DNA of 50,890 nt from an uncultured Lachnospiraceae bacterium. Its GTDB lineage: Bacteria > Bacillota > Clostridia > Lachnospirales > Lachnospiraceae. Both the position numbers and the translations under genes were made by a program. Shown piece by piece: positions 1 to 8,001 of the stretch (its first letter is position 1; every line of letters begins with the position of its first letter). Where the stretch lies: positions 1-50,890 of the forward strand of contig CAJUBE010000035.1 in the NCBI GenBank assembly GCA_910584725.1. Direction: 5' to 3'. Under the pieces are notes generated by a model. That model did no database searches. It was not told the DNA's origin and worked only from the letters and a program-made list of their open reading frames with translations.

Positions 1-55
1 TTGCGGACAAACGGTTTTCAAGACCGCCTCGTTATGACCACTTCGATACCTCTCC
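1..55 (-). tRNA. tRNA-Ser(UGA), 3' end cut by the window edge
   Basis: Reading the minus strand from base 55, the sequence starts GGAGAGG (acceptor 5' strand), continues through a D-arm of serine type, and shows an anticodon loop CTTGAAA with anticodon TGA (bases 18-20) flanked by a GCGGT/ACCGT stem. Only the start of the long variable arm is inside the window, so the T-arm and CCA end are missing. A near-consensus promoter lies just upstream. The serine identity follows from anticodon UGA and from the variable arm beginning directly after the anticodon stem. Confidence 0.9.
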
Positions 56-95
56 GTGTTCGTTTTGCACCCAATTTTGGTCGAGCGCAAGGATT

Positions 96-124
96 ATTCT
101 AGCAAAGATAAACTGCCATGTCAA
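96..124 (-). promoter_or_regulatory. Sigma-A promoter of tRNA-Ser
   Basis: On the minus strand there is TTGACA (119-124), a 17-base spacer and TAGAAT (96-101). Initiation is predicted near base 89, about 35 bases before the tRNA 5' end. The -35 is perfect and the -10 has one mismatch. Confidence 0.85.
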
Positions 125-199
125 CCCGTTTTTTTATTTTTTTCCAGCCTTTTTTTCCAGCTTTTCAAATTGTAAACATTTAGTAAAGAAACCGAACCG

Positions 200-964
200 C
201 TAATGCGACCTGCCATCCAAAAGCGCTTCCGCCACCACCATATCCTCCGGTGTGGTGACCTTGATATTTGTGTAATCCCCCTCCACCAGTCTGACCTTGC
301 AGTCCGTAAAGGTTTCCACCACCATCGCGTCATCCGTAATAGAAATTCCTTCCAGCAAAAGCCGCTCCTTCTCCTGCATCAGTTTTTTATAAGCAAATAT
401 AATCAGGGCCGCGTCGAAAACCTGCGGTGTCTGCACCTGCCACATGAAATTTCTGTCCGGCGTCTGCCTGGCAAAACCGCTCTCATCCACAATCTTGATT
501 GTATCCTTCACGGGCATTCCCGCCACACAGGCATGATCCTGCGCAACCGCCTCATAGCAGCGTTCCAAAATTTCTTCTGTCAGAAAGGGCCTTGCCCCGT
601 CCTGAATAAAAATGTAACCGTCCTCATCAGGCGCTTCCGATTTTTCGCCGCCCTGCCCGCTGCTGCCCGCGGCCGCCTGCAGACCGTTGTACACGGAATC
701 GTATCGCTCCTTTCCGCCGGCTACAACGGCCGCCACCTTAGAAAAACCGTACTTGGCCACAATTTCTTCTTTTACATAAGAAATATCCTCCGCACTGGTG
801 ACCAAAATGCAGTCATCAATCACAGAGGATTCTTCTACCGCATGTAATGCGTACCATATAAGCGGCCTGCCACGCAAAAGCATGTACTGCTTCGCCACAC
901 CGCTTTTCATGCGGCTGCCGCGCCCCGCCGCCAGAACAATGGCGGTACATCGCTTTTTCCCCAT
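200..964 (-). CDS. ispD: 2-C-methyl-D-erythritol 4-phosphate cytidylyltransferase IspD
   Basis: Cytoplasmic enzyme of the MEP isoprenoid pathway that transfers CMP from CTP to methylerythritol 4-phosphate. The N-terminal nucleotide-binding loop LAAGRGSRMK is at residues 11-20, with the family lysine in AKQY near residue 25, the VAGGKERYDS motif at about 81-90 and QDGARPF at about 121-127. The length, 254 aa, is slightly above the usual ~230 because of an acidic Gly/Ser/Glu insertion at about 100-115. I chose the ATG at 964 over an in-frame GTG at 973 because GGGAGGG lies about 8 bases before that ATG. It follows tsaD on the same strand, separated by two repeat elements. A second, diverged member of the same fold occurs at 42292-43041, but this copy has the classical IspD motifs. 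Confidence 0.9.
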   Translation of the reverse strand: MGKKRCTAIVLAAGRGSRMKSGVAKQYMLLRGRPLIWYALHAVEESSVIDDCILVTSAEDISYVKEEIVAKYGFSKVAAVVAGGKERYDSVYNGLQAAAGSSGQGGEKSEAPDEDGYIFIQDGARPFLTEEILERCYEAVAQDHACVAGMPVKDTIKIVDESGFARQTPDRNFMWQVQTPQVFDAALIIFAYKKLMQEKERLLLEGISITDDAMVVETFTDCKVRLVEGDYTNIKVTTPEDMVVAEALLDGRSH

Positions 965-1003
965 ATTTCCCACCCTCCCATATTTTCAGCGGCCTTCATG
1001 CCC

Positions 1004-1172
1004 ACGGAGAATGCGCTCTTTGCATTCTCCAGACATGACTTAGTTCTGCTTAGGCTGCGTATTCTGCAATCTTACCAGAACTTCGTGCCACGGAGAATGT
1101 GCTCTTCGCATTCTCCCAGACATGACTTAGTTCTGCTTAAGCTGCGTTCTTTGCAGTCTTAGCTGAACTTCC
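1004..1172. repeat. Two tandem, diverged copies of the two-hairpin element
   Basis: Two ~85-bp units follow each other. Each starts with a hairpin GGAGAATGC/GCATTCTCC (1006-1030) or GGAGAATG/CATTCTCC (1092-1116), then a second inverted repeat AGTTCTG/CAGAACT (1042-1082) or AGTTC/GAACT (1129-1169). The second unit runs over the tsaD stop codon (1159-1161). They resemble the better-preserved copies at 6517, 7864, 8002, 10576 and 33113 in the first hairpin and overall layout, but their second hairpin is divergent, so they may be a separate subfamily. Confidence 0.7.
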
Positions 1173-2202
1173 TGTCTTGTCCTAACTTCAAATTCGGCAC
1201 CGCGTTCAAATCATATCCGTGCCGCACACCCTTCACGTACTCGTAATAGCCCGCCGCACCAATCATCGCCGCATTGTCCGTGCAAAAAATGGGTGTGGGG
1301 CTGTAAAATGCCACGCCTCGCTCCTCACATGCCTTTGTAAGCGCCTCCCTGAGCGCCGAGTTAGATGCCACGCCGCCGGCAATGGCAAACTTCTTTATGC
1401 CGCAGGACTCCACCGCGTGCATGGAATGCTCTGTGAGCACGTCCACCACCGCTTTCTGAAAGGAGGCCGCCACATCAGCCTGACAGTAGGACTCCCCCTT
1501 CATCTCGCAGGAATTGAGATAATTCAAAACCGCGGACTTCAAGCCGCTGAAACTGAAATCGTAATCGGAATCCCCTACCTTCGCCCTCGGAAAAGCGATG
1601 GCATTCGGATTTCCCTCCTTAGATACCTTGTCGATCTTCGGTCCTCCGGGATATCCCAGACCGATCGCGCGCGCCACTTTGTCAAAGGCCTCTCCCGCCG
1701 CATCATCCCTTGTGCGTCCCAAAATCTCATATTCTCCGTAATCCTTCACCACCACAAGGTGGGAATGACCGCCCGACACGACCAGACAGACAAAGGGCGG
1801 CTCCAGATCCTTATTTTCTATGTAATTGGCGCTGATATGTCCCTCTATGTGATGCACGCCGATCAGCGGAATCCCTGACGCAAAACTGACCGCCTTCGCC
1901 GCGGACACCCCTACCAGAAGCGCCCCCACAAGGCCCGGCCCGTAAGTGACCGCGATGGCGTCCATGTCGGAAAGACTTTTCCCCGCCTGCGATAGCGCCT
2001 CAGCCATCACCTGATTGATCTTCTCAATATGTTTTCGTGAGGCGATCTCCGGCACCACGCCCCCGTAGAGCGTGTGCAGGGCAATCTGGGAGGATATCAC
2101 ATTAGATAAAACTTCCCTGCCGTTTTCCACCACCGCCGCCGCCGTCTCGTCGCAGGAGGTCTCCACAGCCAGAATCGTCACGGTCTCCCCGTTATTTTTC
2201 AT
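1159..2202 (-). CDS. tsaD: tRNA N6-adenosine threonylcarbamoyltransferase TsaD
   Basis: Catalytic subunit that moves the threonylcarbamoyl group to A37 of ANN-decoding tRNAs, working with TsaB and TsaE, both encoded nearby (4726-5976). The ASKHA-fold protein of 347 aa shows the metal-binding HIEGH at about residues 118-122, VSGGHSHL at 142-149, SFSGLKSAV at 217-225 and AGGVASNS at 275-282. The chosen ATG (2202) has GGAG six bases upstream; the in-frame ATG at 2214 has only a weak site. The stop codon lies inside a repeat element. All motifs expected for activity are visible. Confidence 0.93.
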   Translation of the reverse strand: MKNNGETVTILAVETSCDETAAAVVENGREVLSNVISSQIALHTLYGGVVPEIASRKHIEKINQVMAEALSQAGKSLSDMDAIAVTYGPGLVGALLVGVSAAKAVSFASGIPLIGVHHIEGHISANYIENKDLEPPFVCLVVSGGHSHLVVVKDYGEYEILGRTRDDAAGEAFDKVARAIGLGYPGGPKIDKVSKEGNPNAIAFPRAKVGDSDYDFSFSGLKSAVLNYLNSCEMKGESYCQADVAASFQKAVVDVLTEHSMHAVESCGIKKFAIAGGVASNSALREALTKACEERGVAFYSPTPIFCTDNAAMIGAAGYYEYVKGVRHGYDLNAVPNLKLGQDRKFS

Positions 2203-2237
2203 CGTTTTCTCCATTCCGAAGCATTTTCATCCAGCCT

Positions 2238-2813
2238 TTAGTCTTCCACAAGCTCCCAGCCGAGAATCTTCCAGTGCCCATCCGCATCCTGTCTGAGCAC
2301 AAACCGTTCCTGTGACGGTACGCGGCCGCCGCCTTGCTTTTTCAGATAAAACGTACAGTATAATCTGGCGCAGGAGTATTCCCCCTGCTCAAAGTATTCC
2401 ACATCGGTGCTGGCGGAAACCTCATAGCTTGCAATCGTAATCTGATCGCCCTTCATCTCCGCAATATCGTTGCGCAGATCTTCCATGTACTGCTCCTGCG
2501 TCTTGTTCGCTACCAGTTCCGCATCGTAAAGCATCTGAATCTTACCCGCAAGCTTCACAAGCTCCTCGTCGGAATAAGTCTCGTTGTAGAAGCATTCCGT
2601 GATTTCCGCGTAATATTTCACCACTTCCTTGGGTGTGGGCGGATAATTATGCTCCAAATCCCGCATCAGAATGCTCTGTACCACGGTGGCCGCAATCGTC
2701 TCCTCGACCTCCTGCCGTTTTTCCCGGTGACCCAAATAGTAGTAATAAACCAGAATGAGAGCCGCAAGAACAACCACTATAATTACCGTCTTCGCAACCT
2801 TTGAATTTTTCAT
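2238..2813 (-). CDS. Membrane-anchored protein of unknown function
   Basis: A 191-aa protein with a short basic N-terminus, one hydrophobic segment at about residues 7-28 ending in a run of tyrosines, and a soluble remainder predicted to lie outside the membrane. The soluble part has helical Glu/Lys-rich stretches and a C-terminal beta-rich region ending in WKILGWELVED, which resembles the stress-type fold of NTF2-like or DUF-type lipoprotein partners, although I cannot name a family with confidence. The ATG at 2813 has GGAGG six bases upstream. It sits between rnz and tsaD on the same strand, a position that suggests co-transcription but not a function. Confidence 0.75.
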   Translation of the reverse strand: MKNSKVAKTVIIVVVLAALILVYYYYLGHREKRQEVEETIAATVVQSILMRDLEHNYPPTPKEVVKYYAEITECFYNETYSDEELVKLAGKIQMLYDAELVANKTQEQYMEDLRNDIAEMKGDQITIASYEVSASTDVEYFEQGEYSCARLYCTFYLKKQGGGRVPSQERFVLRQDADGHWKILGWELVED

Positions 2814-2826
2814 TTTTGTCCTCCAT

Positions 2827-2877
2827 GGGTCAAGCAATGACCCTCAAATCAAGGTTGAAGGATTTTCTTTCAGCCTT
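2827..2877. other. Two consecutive hairpins between rnz and the membrane-protein gene
   Basis: GGGTCA/TGACCC (2827-2843, 6 bp, 5-base loop) is followed by an interrupted stem AAGG-TGAA/TTCA-CCTT (2851-2877). Neither has a T-run on the minus strand, so they look like mRNA-stabilising or processing structures, not terminators. Confidence 0.5.
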
Positions 2878-2946
2878 GCCTCCTGCGTTTCTTCCCTTTT
2901 TATTTTTATCGGCTCATTCCACCCGGCTTGAAAGTATCCGGCGCGA

Positions 2947-3858
2947 TCAATCTTCCCTGAACATCAAATCCACGCTTCTGCCGTCCTTCGCGGCCACCGC
3001 GGCCGGGAAGATTTTACGCACTTCCCCCATATATTCCTCCGGCCGTACCAGCGAAGGGCTGTAATGTGTCAGCCACATCTCCTGTACCCCGGCCAGCCTT
3101 GCAATCTCCGCCGCCTCGTAAAATGTCATGTGCTTGTATTCTTTCGCCTTCTTCGCCTTCTCCGGCTCTCCGTACATGCCCTCGCAGATAAACAAATCCG
3201 ACCCGGCTGCATGTTCTACGATACAATCCGTGGGCCTTGTGTCCGTGCAGTAGGTGACCTTCAACCCCCTTCTCTGTTCCCCCAATACCATATCCGGAGT
3301 AAAGTAATAGCCGTCTTCATCTATTATCTCACCTTTCTGCAGGGGATTCCAGTAATTTCTTGGAATATGCAGGGACTGCGCTTTCTCCACATCAAATTTC
3401 CCCGCACGGTCAATCGCAATGCTGTAACCGTAGCAGGGCACGTTGTGGTTGACTCGGAATGACTCTATCCGAAATCCGCTGAACGGAAAAATCTGCTCCA
3501 GTTCCGTAATTTCAAGGCAGATCACCTCAAAAGGCAGCTCCGGCGCAATCACCCGCAAGGAATTGACTATTCCGGGCAACCCGCGCGGACCAATCAAAAG
3601 CAGCGGCTCCGTGCGCTCTGCATTGCCCATGGTGAGCAGCATTCCCGGAAGACCGCTGATGTGATCCGCATGAAAGTGAGTGAAACAGATCACGTCAATC
3701 GGTTTCGGGCTCCAGCCCTTTTCCTTCATCGCAATCTGGGTTCCCTCCCCACAATCAATCAATATACTTTTCCCGTTGTACCTCGCCATCAGCGAAGTAA
3801 GCCATCTGTGCGGCAAGGGCATCATCCCGCCCGTGCCGAGTAAACAAACCTCTAACAT
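2947..3858 (-). CDS. rnz: Ribonuclease Z (tRNA 3' endonuclease)
   Basis: Metallo-beta-lactamase-fold nuclease that removes the 3' trailer of tRNA precursors. The metal motif THFHADHISG is at about residues 60-69 (H61, H63, D65, H66), with further family motifs GTGGMMPLP near the N-terminus, YCTDTRPT at about 210 and KHMTFYEAAEIA at about 245-256. Its 303-aa length is normal for the short form. The ATG at 3858 is preceded by GGGAGC; an upstream in-frame start at 3900 would add residues not found in the family. It lies downstream of a small zinc-ribbon gene on the same strand. Confidence 0.93.
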   Translation of the reverse strand: MLEVCLLGTGGMMPLPHRWLTSLMARYNGKSILIDCGEGTQIAMKEKGWSPKPIDVICFTHFHADHISGLPGMLLTMGNAERTEPLLLIGPRGLPGIVNSLRVIAPELPFEVICLEITELEQIFPFSGFRIESFRVNHNVPCYGYSIAIDRAGKFDVEKAQSLHIPRNYWNPLQKGEIIDEDGYYFTPDMVLGEQRRGLKVTYCTDTRPTDCIVEHAAGSDLFICEGMYGEPEKAKKAKEYKHMTFYEAAEIARLAGVQEMWLTHYSPSLVRPEEYMGEVRKIFPAAVAAKDGRSVDLMFRED

Positions 3859-3961
3859 ATGCGCTCCCACTGTTACAACGCACACCGCGCCGGACTTCAA
3901 TCCGTTTACGACCGTTTTGATGTGATTTGCAACCTCTTTCTTTCAAGATAACATGGGCAGC

Positions 3962-4204
3962 CTACAAAAGTTCCTTCCGCTCACGTCTTTCCACCGGTAC
4001 GGCAAATCCGGCGGTCAGCTTCTCGTAACACGCCTCACACAAATCGAAGCTGTCGCTTTCTCCGTCCTTTTCACCGAAGAAACCGAAGTCGTGATCTACA
4101 TGGATGCACTCTTCCTTCAAAATGCCATTTTCTACCAGCAAATTTTTGCCGCAGGCATTGCAGACTACCTTGGTCAATGTTCTGTCTTCTTTATATTCAC
4201 GCAT
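3962..4204 (-). CDS. Small zinc-ribbon protein of unknown function
   Basis: An 80-aa protein with two CxxC pairs, CNACGK at about residues 15-20 and CEACYE at about 56-61, that would bind one zinc ion. Between them is an acidic and aromatic stretch with HVDHDFGFFGEKDGE. A strong GGGAGG site lies six bases before the ATG, and a promoter is visible upstream. The layout resembles small rubredoxin-like or metal-ribbon proteins often annotated as hypothetical in Clostridia. No partner or substrate can be deduced from the sequence. Confidence 0.8.
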   Translation of the reverse strand: MREYKEDRTLTKVVCNACGKNLLVENGILKEECIHVDHDFGFFGEKDGESDSFDLCEACYEKLTAGFAVPVERRERKELL

Positions 4205-4243
4205 GACAATCCTCCCTTAAAAGCTTTCAAATCTGCTGTATTT

Positions 4244-4272
4244 ATTCTAACAGACAAAAGCCGTAATGCCAG
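4244..4272 (-). promoter_or_regulatory. Predicted promoter of the zinc-ribbon gene
   Basis: CTGGCA (4267-4272), a 17-base spacer and TAGAAT (4244-4249) on the minus strand. It lies in the short gap after rimI, so the genes to its left can be expressed separately from the tsaE-tsaB-rimI group. Confidence 0.6.
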
Positions 4273-4294
4273 TGGTAATTGTTCCATGCGCTGC

Positions 4295-4729
4295 CTATCT
4301 CTTCCACATAATCATAGCATCTTCCGCGGGTTTTTCATAGAAGTTCGGACGGATTCCCTCAGAGACAAAACCCAGCTTCTCATACAGGCCGATGGCCGCC
4401 GCATTGCTGACCCGCACCTCCAGAGTATAGGCATTTAAGCCGGCCCGGCAGCCTTCCTCCATCAAATACGCCAGCAGCTTTGTTGCCACACCGCGCCTTC
4501 TGGCTTCCGGAACCACCACCACATTGGTGATATTGCCCTCCCCCGCGATCAGAAACAGCCCGCAGCCACCGAGCAGCCGTCCATCCTCCTCCGCCACAAA
4601 GTACGCGGTATCCTCCTTTTCGATCATCTGTAAAAAGGATTCCGCCGACCAAGGCATGGAAAAGGTCTCCTCCTCCAGACGGCTGATAAAAGGCACATCC
4701 TCCGCCCGCATCCTACGACACACAATCAT
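4295..4729 (-). CDS. rimI: Ribosomal protein S18 alanine N-acetyltransferase RimI
   Basis: GNAT-family N-terminal acetyltransferase, 144 aa. The acetyl-CoA loop is seen as VVVPEARRRGVATKLL at about residues 75-90, preceded by the strand GEGNITNVVV, and the C-terminal part has LEVRVSNAAAIGLYEKLGF at about 103-121 followed by RPNFYEK with the tyrosine typical of RimI. The start codon overlaps the tsaB stop by four bases (ATGA), so the two are translationally coupled. The tsaE-tsaB-rimI order is common in Bacillota and supports the assignment. Confidence 0.92.
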   Translation of the reverse strand: MIVCRRMRAEDVPFISRLEEETFSMPWSAESFLQMIEKEDTAYFVAEEDGRLLGGCGLFLIAGEGNITNVVVVPEARRRGVATKLLAYLMEEGCRAGLNAYTLEVRVSNAAAIGLYEKLGFVSEGIRPNFYEKPAEDAMIMWKR

Positions 4730-5460
4730 AGAGGCTCACCACGCTCCTTCTCTTTCCGCTCCCGCTCCGCCTGCGAAAGCCGCAGATACTCCGGTACAAA
4801 AGCTGCTCCATCCACCGCCCTGCCCTGCTCATAATAAAGCTGCCCCAGCGCAGCGATGGCCGCCGCCGACTGTCTGGCCCGGTGCAGAGGCGCGGCCGTG
4901 TAGGGCACGCGCATGAGCTGCTCCATCCGCTCCCGAAAGACGGGCACGCCGTCTCCCAGGAATATGACACTTCTATCAAGTTTATTCAAAGCCTCCGCTG
5001 CCTCATCAAAAGACACGGCGCACTGTTCCCTGATAACACGCATGTCATATACAAACCGACCGGTCTGGTCAGGAACAAATTCATAAATGCCCGTATAAAC
5101 CTGATTCCTCCTGGCATCCATGATCGGGCACACCAGATCCTTCGCGCCGTACATCTGATACGCCAAACCGTCCACCGTCGGCACGGGAACAATGGGTTTT
5201 TCAAGGGCAAACGCCAGCCCCTTGGCCGTTGCCGAACCAATCCGCAGCCCCGTAAACGACCCCGGTCCCGCCGCCACCGCGATGGCATCCACCGTGGAAA
5301 GATCCAGCTCCACCATCCTGACAATCTCCTGAAGCATGGGCAGGAGTGTCTGAGAATGCGTCTTCTTGTACTGCACGGTGTACTCCGCGATTAAATTGTC
5401 ATCCTCCGCCAGCGCCACAGAGGCCACCAGACCGGAGCTGTCAAGCGCCAAAATTTTCAA
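4726..5460 (-). CDS. tsaB: tRNA threonylcarbamoyladenosine biosynthesis protein TsaB
   Basis: Non-catalytic ASKHA-fold partner of TsaD in t6A synthesis. The protein begins KILALDSSG, has the family THSQTLLPML segment at about residue 35, and carries AVAAGPGSFTGLRIG at about 62-76. I place the start at a TTG (5460) because this gives the usual N-terminus and the usual length of about 244 aa; the alternative is a GTG at 5535 that adds 25 residues with no family counterpart but has an acceptable AAAGG upstream. The gene lies between tsaE and rimI and overlaps rimI by four bases. Confidence 0.9.
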   Translation of the reverse strand: MKILALDSSGLVASVALAEDDNLIAEYTVQYKKTHSQTLLPMLQEIVRMVELDLSTVDAIAVAAGPGSFTGLRIGSATAKGLAFALEKPIVPVPTVDGLAYQMYGAKDLVCPIMDARRNQVYTGIYEFVPDQTGRFVYDMRVIREQCAVSFDEAAEALNKLDRSVIFLGDGVPVFRERMEQLMRVPYTAAPLHRARQSAAAIAALGQLYYEQGRAVDGAAFVPEYLRLSQAERERKEKERGEPL

Positions 5461-5547
5461 TTTCCCGCCCTGTCTTTCCTTCCTCAGAATAAGTTCTCCG
5501 CCCGTTCCTGTCACATCTCCATACAAAGTCCCCACAGAAGCCTTTTC

Positions 5548-5976
5548 CTATCGCTCTATGGTAATCCGCCGATAGTCAAAGCCTTCCGCCGGATTCTTTT
5601 CGATTGTAATACGGATGCAGTCCTTTGGCAGAATCTCCCGAACCAGCTCCGCCCACTCGATCAGGCAGACGCCCTCCCCGTAGAAACAGTCCTCGTAGCC
5701 GATCTCCTCCATCTCCTCCACGTCCCCGATGCGGTACACGTCAAAATGGTACAGAGGCAGCCTGCCATCCTCATAGCTCTGCAGGATCGTAAAGGTGGGG
5801 CTGTTCACCGGCTCCGTTATGCCGAGTCCCGCCGCAAAGCCCTGCGTAAACACCGTCTTGCCCACGCCCAGATCCCCTGCCAGCGCGTAAACCTCCCCGA
5901 GAGCCGCCTTCTCTCCGAGAACTTTCCCGTATGCAAATGTGTCCGCCGCGCTGCGGCTCTCTATTATTTCATTCAT
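5548..5976 (-). CDS. tsaE: tRNA threonylcarbamoyladenosine biosynthesis ATPase TsaE
   Basis: Small P-loop ATPase that supports the TsaD-TsaB complex. Walker A GDLGVGKT is at residues 34-41, followed by the family's NSPTFTILQSY at about 58-68 and HFDVYRI at about 77-83; the IEWAE motif near 107-111 carries the conserved tryptophan and glutamate. The length of 142 aa is typical. Its start overlaps the stop of the preceding membrane-protein gene by four bases (ATGA). Confidence 0.93.
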   Translation of the reverse strand: MNEIIESRSAADTFAYGKVLGEKAALGEVYALAGDLGVGKTVFTQGFAAGLGITEPVNSPTFTILQSYEDGRLPLYHFDVYRIGDVEEMEEIGYEDCFYGEGVCLIEWAELVREILPKDCIRITIEKNPAEGFDYRRITIER

Positions 5977-6452
5977 CCTCTTATCTTCACCTTCTTCGGC
6001 GGCATGTGGGTGGAAATGATCTCAATCGCCTTCATCTTCCCGTCGCCCAGATCCTTCTTCGGAAAAATGCAGGCGTTCACCGCCGTCGTGTAAACCACAA
6101 TGCTTTTCGGCGTGGAAACGGCCTTTACCATACCGTCCCAGGCCATCTGCTCCGTAACGCCGTCCTGCGATACCTGTATGCCCTCGTCTGACAGCTTATA
6201 GTGAAGGGGCTTCTGAAAGGCCGAATTGGATTTTGCCTGCGTGGCCGCCCGCAGAAAGAGCGTCCAGGGCAGATACAGCAGAATCACCAGCGCGATAATC
6301 AGAATCAGAGGCTGTCTGTTCGCCATAAAAAGAAACAGCATCAGCACACCTACAAGCGTCCCCATCAGTCCGGGCAGACGCGAATAAGTGTGCTGCAGCA
6401 TATAATCATATAAAATATTAGGTGTTATCTTAACGTCAAATTCGATTTCCAT
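5973..6452 (-). CDS. YcxB-like membrane protein
   Basis: A 159-aa protein with a short N-terminal strand-like segment, two hydrophobic segments at about residues 28-45 and 50-66, and a C-terminal soluble domain of beta character that contains YKLSDEGIQVSQDG and AWDGMVKAVSTPKSIVVY. This order matches the YcxB-like family of small membrane proteins of unknown role. The family starts close to this methionine, yet there is no ribosome binding site in front of it; a predicted -10 box ends only about ten bases away, so the mRNA may be leaderless. It is the first gene of the tsaE-tsaB-rimI group. Confidence 0.78.
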   Translation of the reverse strand: MEIEFDVKITPNILYDYMLQHTYSRLPGLMGTLVGVLMLFLFMANRQPLILIIALVILLYLPWTLFLRAATQAKSNSAFQKPLHYKLSDEGIQVSQDGVTEQMAWDGMVKAVSTPKSIVVYTTAVNACIFPKKDLGDGKMKAIEIISTHMPPKKVKIRG

Positions 6453-6462
6453 ACTGAAATCT

Positions 6463-6490
6463 ATTATACTAAATTCCCCCGAAAGTGCAA
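6463..6490 (-). promoter_or_regulatory. Promoter placed almost at the start codon
   Basis: TATAAT (6463-6468) with a weak TTGCAC (6485-6490) sixteen bases upstream on the minus strand. The start codon is at 6452, so transcription would begin about 3-5 bases before it. Confidence 0.6.
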
Positions 6491-6516
6491 GTGAAATATG
6501 CCATCACTACAGTGCA

Positions 6517-6611
6517 CGGAGAATGCCGCTTTTCGGCATTCTCCTAAGTGAAATATAGAACTTCTTAGCGAAGCAGCCTTTGCTGCTGAGTTTTAGAAGT
6601 TCTTTTCACTT
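6517..6611. repeat. Two-hairpin dispersed element, copy C
   Basis: Hairpin 1 is GGAGAATGCCG/CGGCATTCTCC (6518-6544, 11 bp). Hairpin 2 has outer stem AAGTGAAA/TTTCACTT (6546-6553 with 6604-6611), middle stem AGAACTTCT/AGAAGTTCT (6557-6565 with 6595-6603) and inner stem GCAGC/GCTGC. It ends on the first base of the neighbouring permease stop codon. Other full copies: 7864, 8002, 10576, 33113. Confidence 0.9.
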
Positions 6612-7834
6612 TATTCGTGTCTCAGTGCCTCAATCGGGCTAAGCTTCGCCGCCTTCCTCGCCGGGTATATGCCGAAGAAGATACCGACACCCGAGGAGAA
6701 CGCCGCCGCGATGATTACCGTGGGCGCGTCAATCTTTGCCGCATAGCCGAGAGCGCCGCAGACCGCCGCAGCTCCCAGCACACCAAGCGCAATGCCGATC
6801 AGACCGCCAATCAGGGTAATAATACCTGCTTCCGCCAGAAACTGTAAGAGAATCGACTTTGTTCTCGCCCCAAGCGACTTGCGGATACCGATCTCCCGCG
6901 TCCGCTCCGTCACGGACACGAGCATGATGTTCATCACGCCGATGCCGCCCACCAGCAGGGAAATCGCTGCCACAAAGGAGATGAAGAGCGTCAGCATAGT
7001 CAGAATCTGGTCAAACTGCGCCGTGTTATCCGCAAAACTCTCCATCAGAATCTTGTTTTCCCCGCGCACATTATAGCGATTTTCCAGAAGGTTTATGGTG
7101 TCCGTCGCTACCTGTGTCACATACTCGGAACTCTCCGCCACCACATAGACATAATCGGAATCCTCAATCCAAAAACCAAAACCGGACGCCATAGCCGTGA
7201 GCGGCATCTCTACCTGCAGATAACCGCTGCCGTTCAATGCGGCAATAAGACCCGCCGGTGTATCCTGCCTGATGCCCACAATACGCAAATCCTGACTTAC
7301 ACCCCAGAGATTCATCTCAAAGGTCATACCCACCACATCCGTAGTGCCAAACAGGGATCTTGCATCGCTCTCCTTGAGAACGCAGACCATGCTCGCCGCG
7401 TCACATTCGCTCTGGGAAAAGTATCTGCCTTTGACAATCGGCTCATTTCCAACTGCATACTGCAGCGCCGTATTGCCGCCCTCAAGTCTCGCAGTAAACT
7501 CACCCTTGCGCCCTATTGCCGTCGCGCCCCAGTAACTGTACTGCGTCGTCGCACCCTTCACATGCGCCACCTTTTCCTCAATCAGAGCGAAATCATCCTC
7601 CGTAAATCTCACATCGTTGCCTTCCACATCGCCGTTTGCGTAAATGGCAATCAAACCGCCGCCCATATTTTCCAACTCGTCGTTGACAGAAGCTCGTACC
7701 CCGTTACCGATGGAAATGATCATAATGACGGAAGAGATACCGATGATAATGCCCAGCATAGTAAGAATGGAGCGCCCCTTATTGCTCTTGATATTCATCA
7801 AGGCAATTTTTATGTATTCCCATATCTGTCCCAT
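6611..7834 (-). CDS. MacB-type ABC transporter permease
   Basis: Integral-membrane subunit of a MacB/LolCDE-type (type VII) ABC system, 407 aa. One hydrophobic helix at about residues 22-44 leads into a large extracytoplasmic MacB_PCD domain (about 45-270), followed by the FtsX domain with three helices at about 282-405. The ERTREIGIRKSLGAR motif that contacts the ATPase is at about 318-332 and the C-terminal PARKAAKLSPIEALRHE is typical. It is the last gene of an operon with the ATPase (9682) and adaptor (8097). Family members extrude peptides, antibiotics or lipids; the substrate here cannot be told. Two copies of a structured repeat separate it from the adaptor gene. Confidence 0.9.
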   Translation of the reverse strand: MGQIWEYIKIALMNIKSNKGRSILTMLGIIIGISSVIMIISIGNGVRASVNDELENMGGGLIAIYANGDVEGNDVRFTEDDFALIEEKVAHVKGATTQYSYWGATAIGRKGEFTARLEGGNTALQYAVGNEPIVKGRYFSQSECDAASMVCVLKESDARSLFGTTDVVGMTFEMNLWGVSQDLRIVGIRQDTPAGLIAALNGSGYLQVEMPLTAMASGFGFWIEDSDYVYVVAESSEYVTQVATDTINLLENRYNVRGENKILMESFADNTAQFDQILTMLTLFISFVAAISLLVGGIGVMNIMLVSVTERTREIGIRKSLGARTKSILLQFLAEAGIITLIGGLIGIALGVLGAAAVCGALGYAAKIDAPTVIIAAAFSSGVGIFFGIYPARKAAKLSPIEALRHE

Positions 7835-7863
7835 TTTGTTCCCAGTCCTTTATTTTCTATCAT

Positions 7864-7961
7864 GTGGAGAATACCGCATTTCAGGCATTCTCCTGCGTGA
7901 AACTTAGTGCTTCTTGGCGTCCCGTCCTATGGCGGGACGTCTTTAGAAGCACTTTTCACGC
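7864..7961. repeat. Two-hairpin dispersed element, copy D
   Basis: Hairpin 1 GGAGAATACC/GGCATTCTCC (7866-7893). Hairpin 2 outer stem GCGTGAAA/TTTCACGC, middle stem AGTGCTTCT/AGAAGCACT (7906-7914 with 7945-7953) and inner stem GTCCCG/CGGGAC. The stem bases differ from copy C on both sides in a pairing-preserving way. Confidence 0.9.
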
Positions 7962-8001
7962 TAACCGCCATGTCACAGCTTTGCTGTGACTCAAATCAAT
8001 G

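Noticed and set aside
4726..5535. Longer tsaB from GTG 5535
   Set aside because: The extra 25 residues do not match the family, which begins at KILALDSSG; the TTG at 5460 is favoured though its ribosome site is modest.
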